DNA from: Aphelocoma coerulescens
Taxonomy: Eukaryota > Chordata > Aves > Passeriformes > Corvidae
Reading direction: 5' to 3'
Assembly (NCBI RefSeq): GCF_041296385.1
Contig: NC_091023.1
Span: forward strand, 20,240,924 to 20,304,923
Length of the DNA stretch: 64,000 nucleotides
Below, piece by piece: positions 62,269 through 64,000 of the stretch. The notes under the pieces were generated by a model. That model was not told the DNA's origin, did not search any database, and was given only the letters and a program-made list of their open reading frames with translations. The position numbers and the translations under genes are program-made. How positions within the stretch are numbered: the stretch's first letter is position 1; each line of letters starts with the position of its first letter.

Positions 62269-64000
62269 GTGCTTCATGAAAAACACAACTCTTCAGCCAT
62301 CAGCTGCTCTCTAAGATATTCATCTGACAGACAACACACCCACTGTGTGGTTTCCTTATGCTTCCAGGACTCACACTGATCCTTTGGGGACATGCAAATC
62401 TCAGGACTGGAAAAGGGGAGATACATGCTAATATTTGCCTGTGAGGTTGTTGTTGGTAACGTACACATGAATTTTAGCTAGATGGGGTTTTTGGTCTAAT
62501 GTCCTTATGCAGTTGTCTTTAAGACCTTAATTGTAGCAAATGGGGTTTGGCACATACTGAGCAGCTCTCAGGCAGTGCTCTATTAGTGATCTCACTGAGA
62601 TCACTCTTCTCTTTCTTTACCTTCCCAAGGCATAAGGTAAAACTGGACTAACTCTCTGTTTGGTTCACCCTCTTCTTTTCCTTTTGCTTTTCATCCTTGA
62701 GCACATTTTTATGGAGTGCATAGAAGTGTCCCACAAAAGGGACCACCCCTGTCTCAGTGCCACTGTCACTGGGAGAAGGTCGCTGTGTGTTCCATGGTGA
62801 GCCTCTTCCACACTTCAAATCCAGTGACTTCTCCCCAGGACCTACTGGGAACGGCACCAAAATTGCTTCCTGCAACCCAGCATCCCACCAGTGCTGTCAA
62901 ACTGGCACCGGCTCAGAACCCAGACCAGTCAGTGCCAGGGTAACAGAAGCATTTAAGGATACTGCCAGCACATTATGGATTTTAGAAATTGCTTTTAATA
63001 TCTAATGTCCACATCTTAATCCCAGCCAAATTAGCTGAGCTCCTAAACACTCTTGTAGAGGCTGTAAGTGGGTGGAGAGGAAGAATGTTTGTGAATGGAT
63101 GCGAGGAAACAGCAGGAAGATTTCACAGAAGAGGCAATTGAGAGCTAATCCCAGGCTCTGCTGCATGACAGTGCCTCTGAATGCTCTCTTATTTACTGAT
63201 GAAGAGCAATTGACTGAATTGTACTATTTATATGTTTTAAGCATTTTTCCAAAGCTGCATACTTCACAGGAGTATGTGGGACAAACTGGCAATGGAAAGG
63301 AGCAATTCTAAGGTAGTTAACAGGCCTGACTGTCATTTTTATTCAGCCTGTATATGTAAAGCTCTTTAAAAGCAGTTTTAAGGAAAATGAAAATCAACAC
63401 TTTTGAGGTTAACATTGTCTCTTACAGTCTGAGGAGCTAGCACAAATCTTGCATTCCCTTCTTCATGGAATATAAATCAGAGAATATTATAATTTTAAAA
63501 AATAATACTGCTTTGGCTAACAGCAGGAAAATCCATGATTCCAGTGATGGGGAGTAAAAGTATAAAACTTATTTATTCATATCAGGTACTGCAGGTTTTT
63601 CCATCAATTCCTGACTTGCCAGCAACTCTCTACATTAGTGGGACTTTCATCATAGTCTCATACTCCAGTATTTTCCTAGACTGAACATTCCTAATTTGAA
63701 AGATATGGCTTGATGTTGACCATAAAAAACAATCTCTTTTCTGGCAGATCAAAGCAGAGCCGACACATACACACCACTTGCTTCCTAACCCAGGACTTGT
63801 AGAGTTTCACTTTTTGGCATCACTTCAGGAGCTTTAAGATTAGAGAAGGATGCAAGTCAAAAGATTTGAAGCTCTGAGGGGTTGCACTGCCTCTGGGGGT
63901 TTGTTGTCTGTCTGGGTTTTGCTGGCTTTATTTTGTTTGTGTGTTTTTCTTTTCTGAACCTTATGCAAAGCACTGAAATGTGGTGGAATTAGAATGCCAA
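62269..64000. other. unique non-coding sequence
   Basis: No gene or repeat recognised up to the window edge. The 63,360-63,560 part is AT-rich. Short frames of up to 82 codons carry no family signal. Confidence 0.5.

Noticed and set aside
1..64000. CRISPR arrays, operons, tRNA or rRNA genes
   Set aside because: No regularly spaced repeats, no closely packed same-strand frames, and no tRNA A/B boxes with a cloverleaf; the DNA is vertebrate in character.

Overview
This window reads as vertebrate nuclear DNA, most likely from a bird. The best clue is the CR1-type LINE tails at about 411-466 and 34,875-35,164. They carry the avian CR1 3' signature (TGATCCTTGTGGGTCCCTTC followed by TATTCTCTGATTC-like octamer remnants). 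Repeat density is low, and I see no L1, Alu, B1 or LTR element. Intergenic CpG is strongly depleted, and there are no operons or ribosome-binding sites. A crocodilian or turtle source is possible but less likely. I cannot name the species.

I find no protein-coding gene I can support. Every open reading frame is short (at most 165 codons), overlaps others on both strands, matches no family I recognise, and falls within what random 42-50% GC DNA gives. The window is therefore intergenic DNA or part of a very large intron. Its readable content is fossil transposable elements, one CpG-island-like patch, some AT-rich blocks that look like conserved regulatory DNA, and simple-sequence tracts.

Layout: 1-20 kb is mostly unique sequence with a short CR1 tail (411-466), a tight CpG cluster (1,938-1,977), enhancer-like AT-rich blocks (4.5-5.2 kb, 10.2-10.4 kb), a POU-type palindrome (18.05 kb), a MIR-like fossil (18.9 kb) and a perfect 24-bp palindrome (19,193-19,216). 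At 20.5-21.7 kb lies the only sizeable CpG-rich segment, the best candidate for a promoter or untranslated first exon. From 21.7 to 32.5 kb there is unique sequence plus a MIR fossil at 27.2 kb. At 32.6-35.2 kb two CR1 copies lie in the same orientation, an old one with reverse-transcriptase traces and a younger 3' end. At 35-40 kb there are homopolymer tracts and the longest MIR relic. A homeodomain/forkhead-motif-rich block lies at 40.7-40.95 kb. An antisense CR1 pol relic at 42.5-43.6 kb still shows three reverse-transcriptase or C-terminal landmarks in the right order. The remaining 20 kb is unique sequence with three more MIR-like fragments and an antisense CR1 tail at 62.1 kb.

The gene families named rest on my memory of consensus sequences, not on a database search. 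No new defence, mobile or biosynthetic system is visible.
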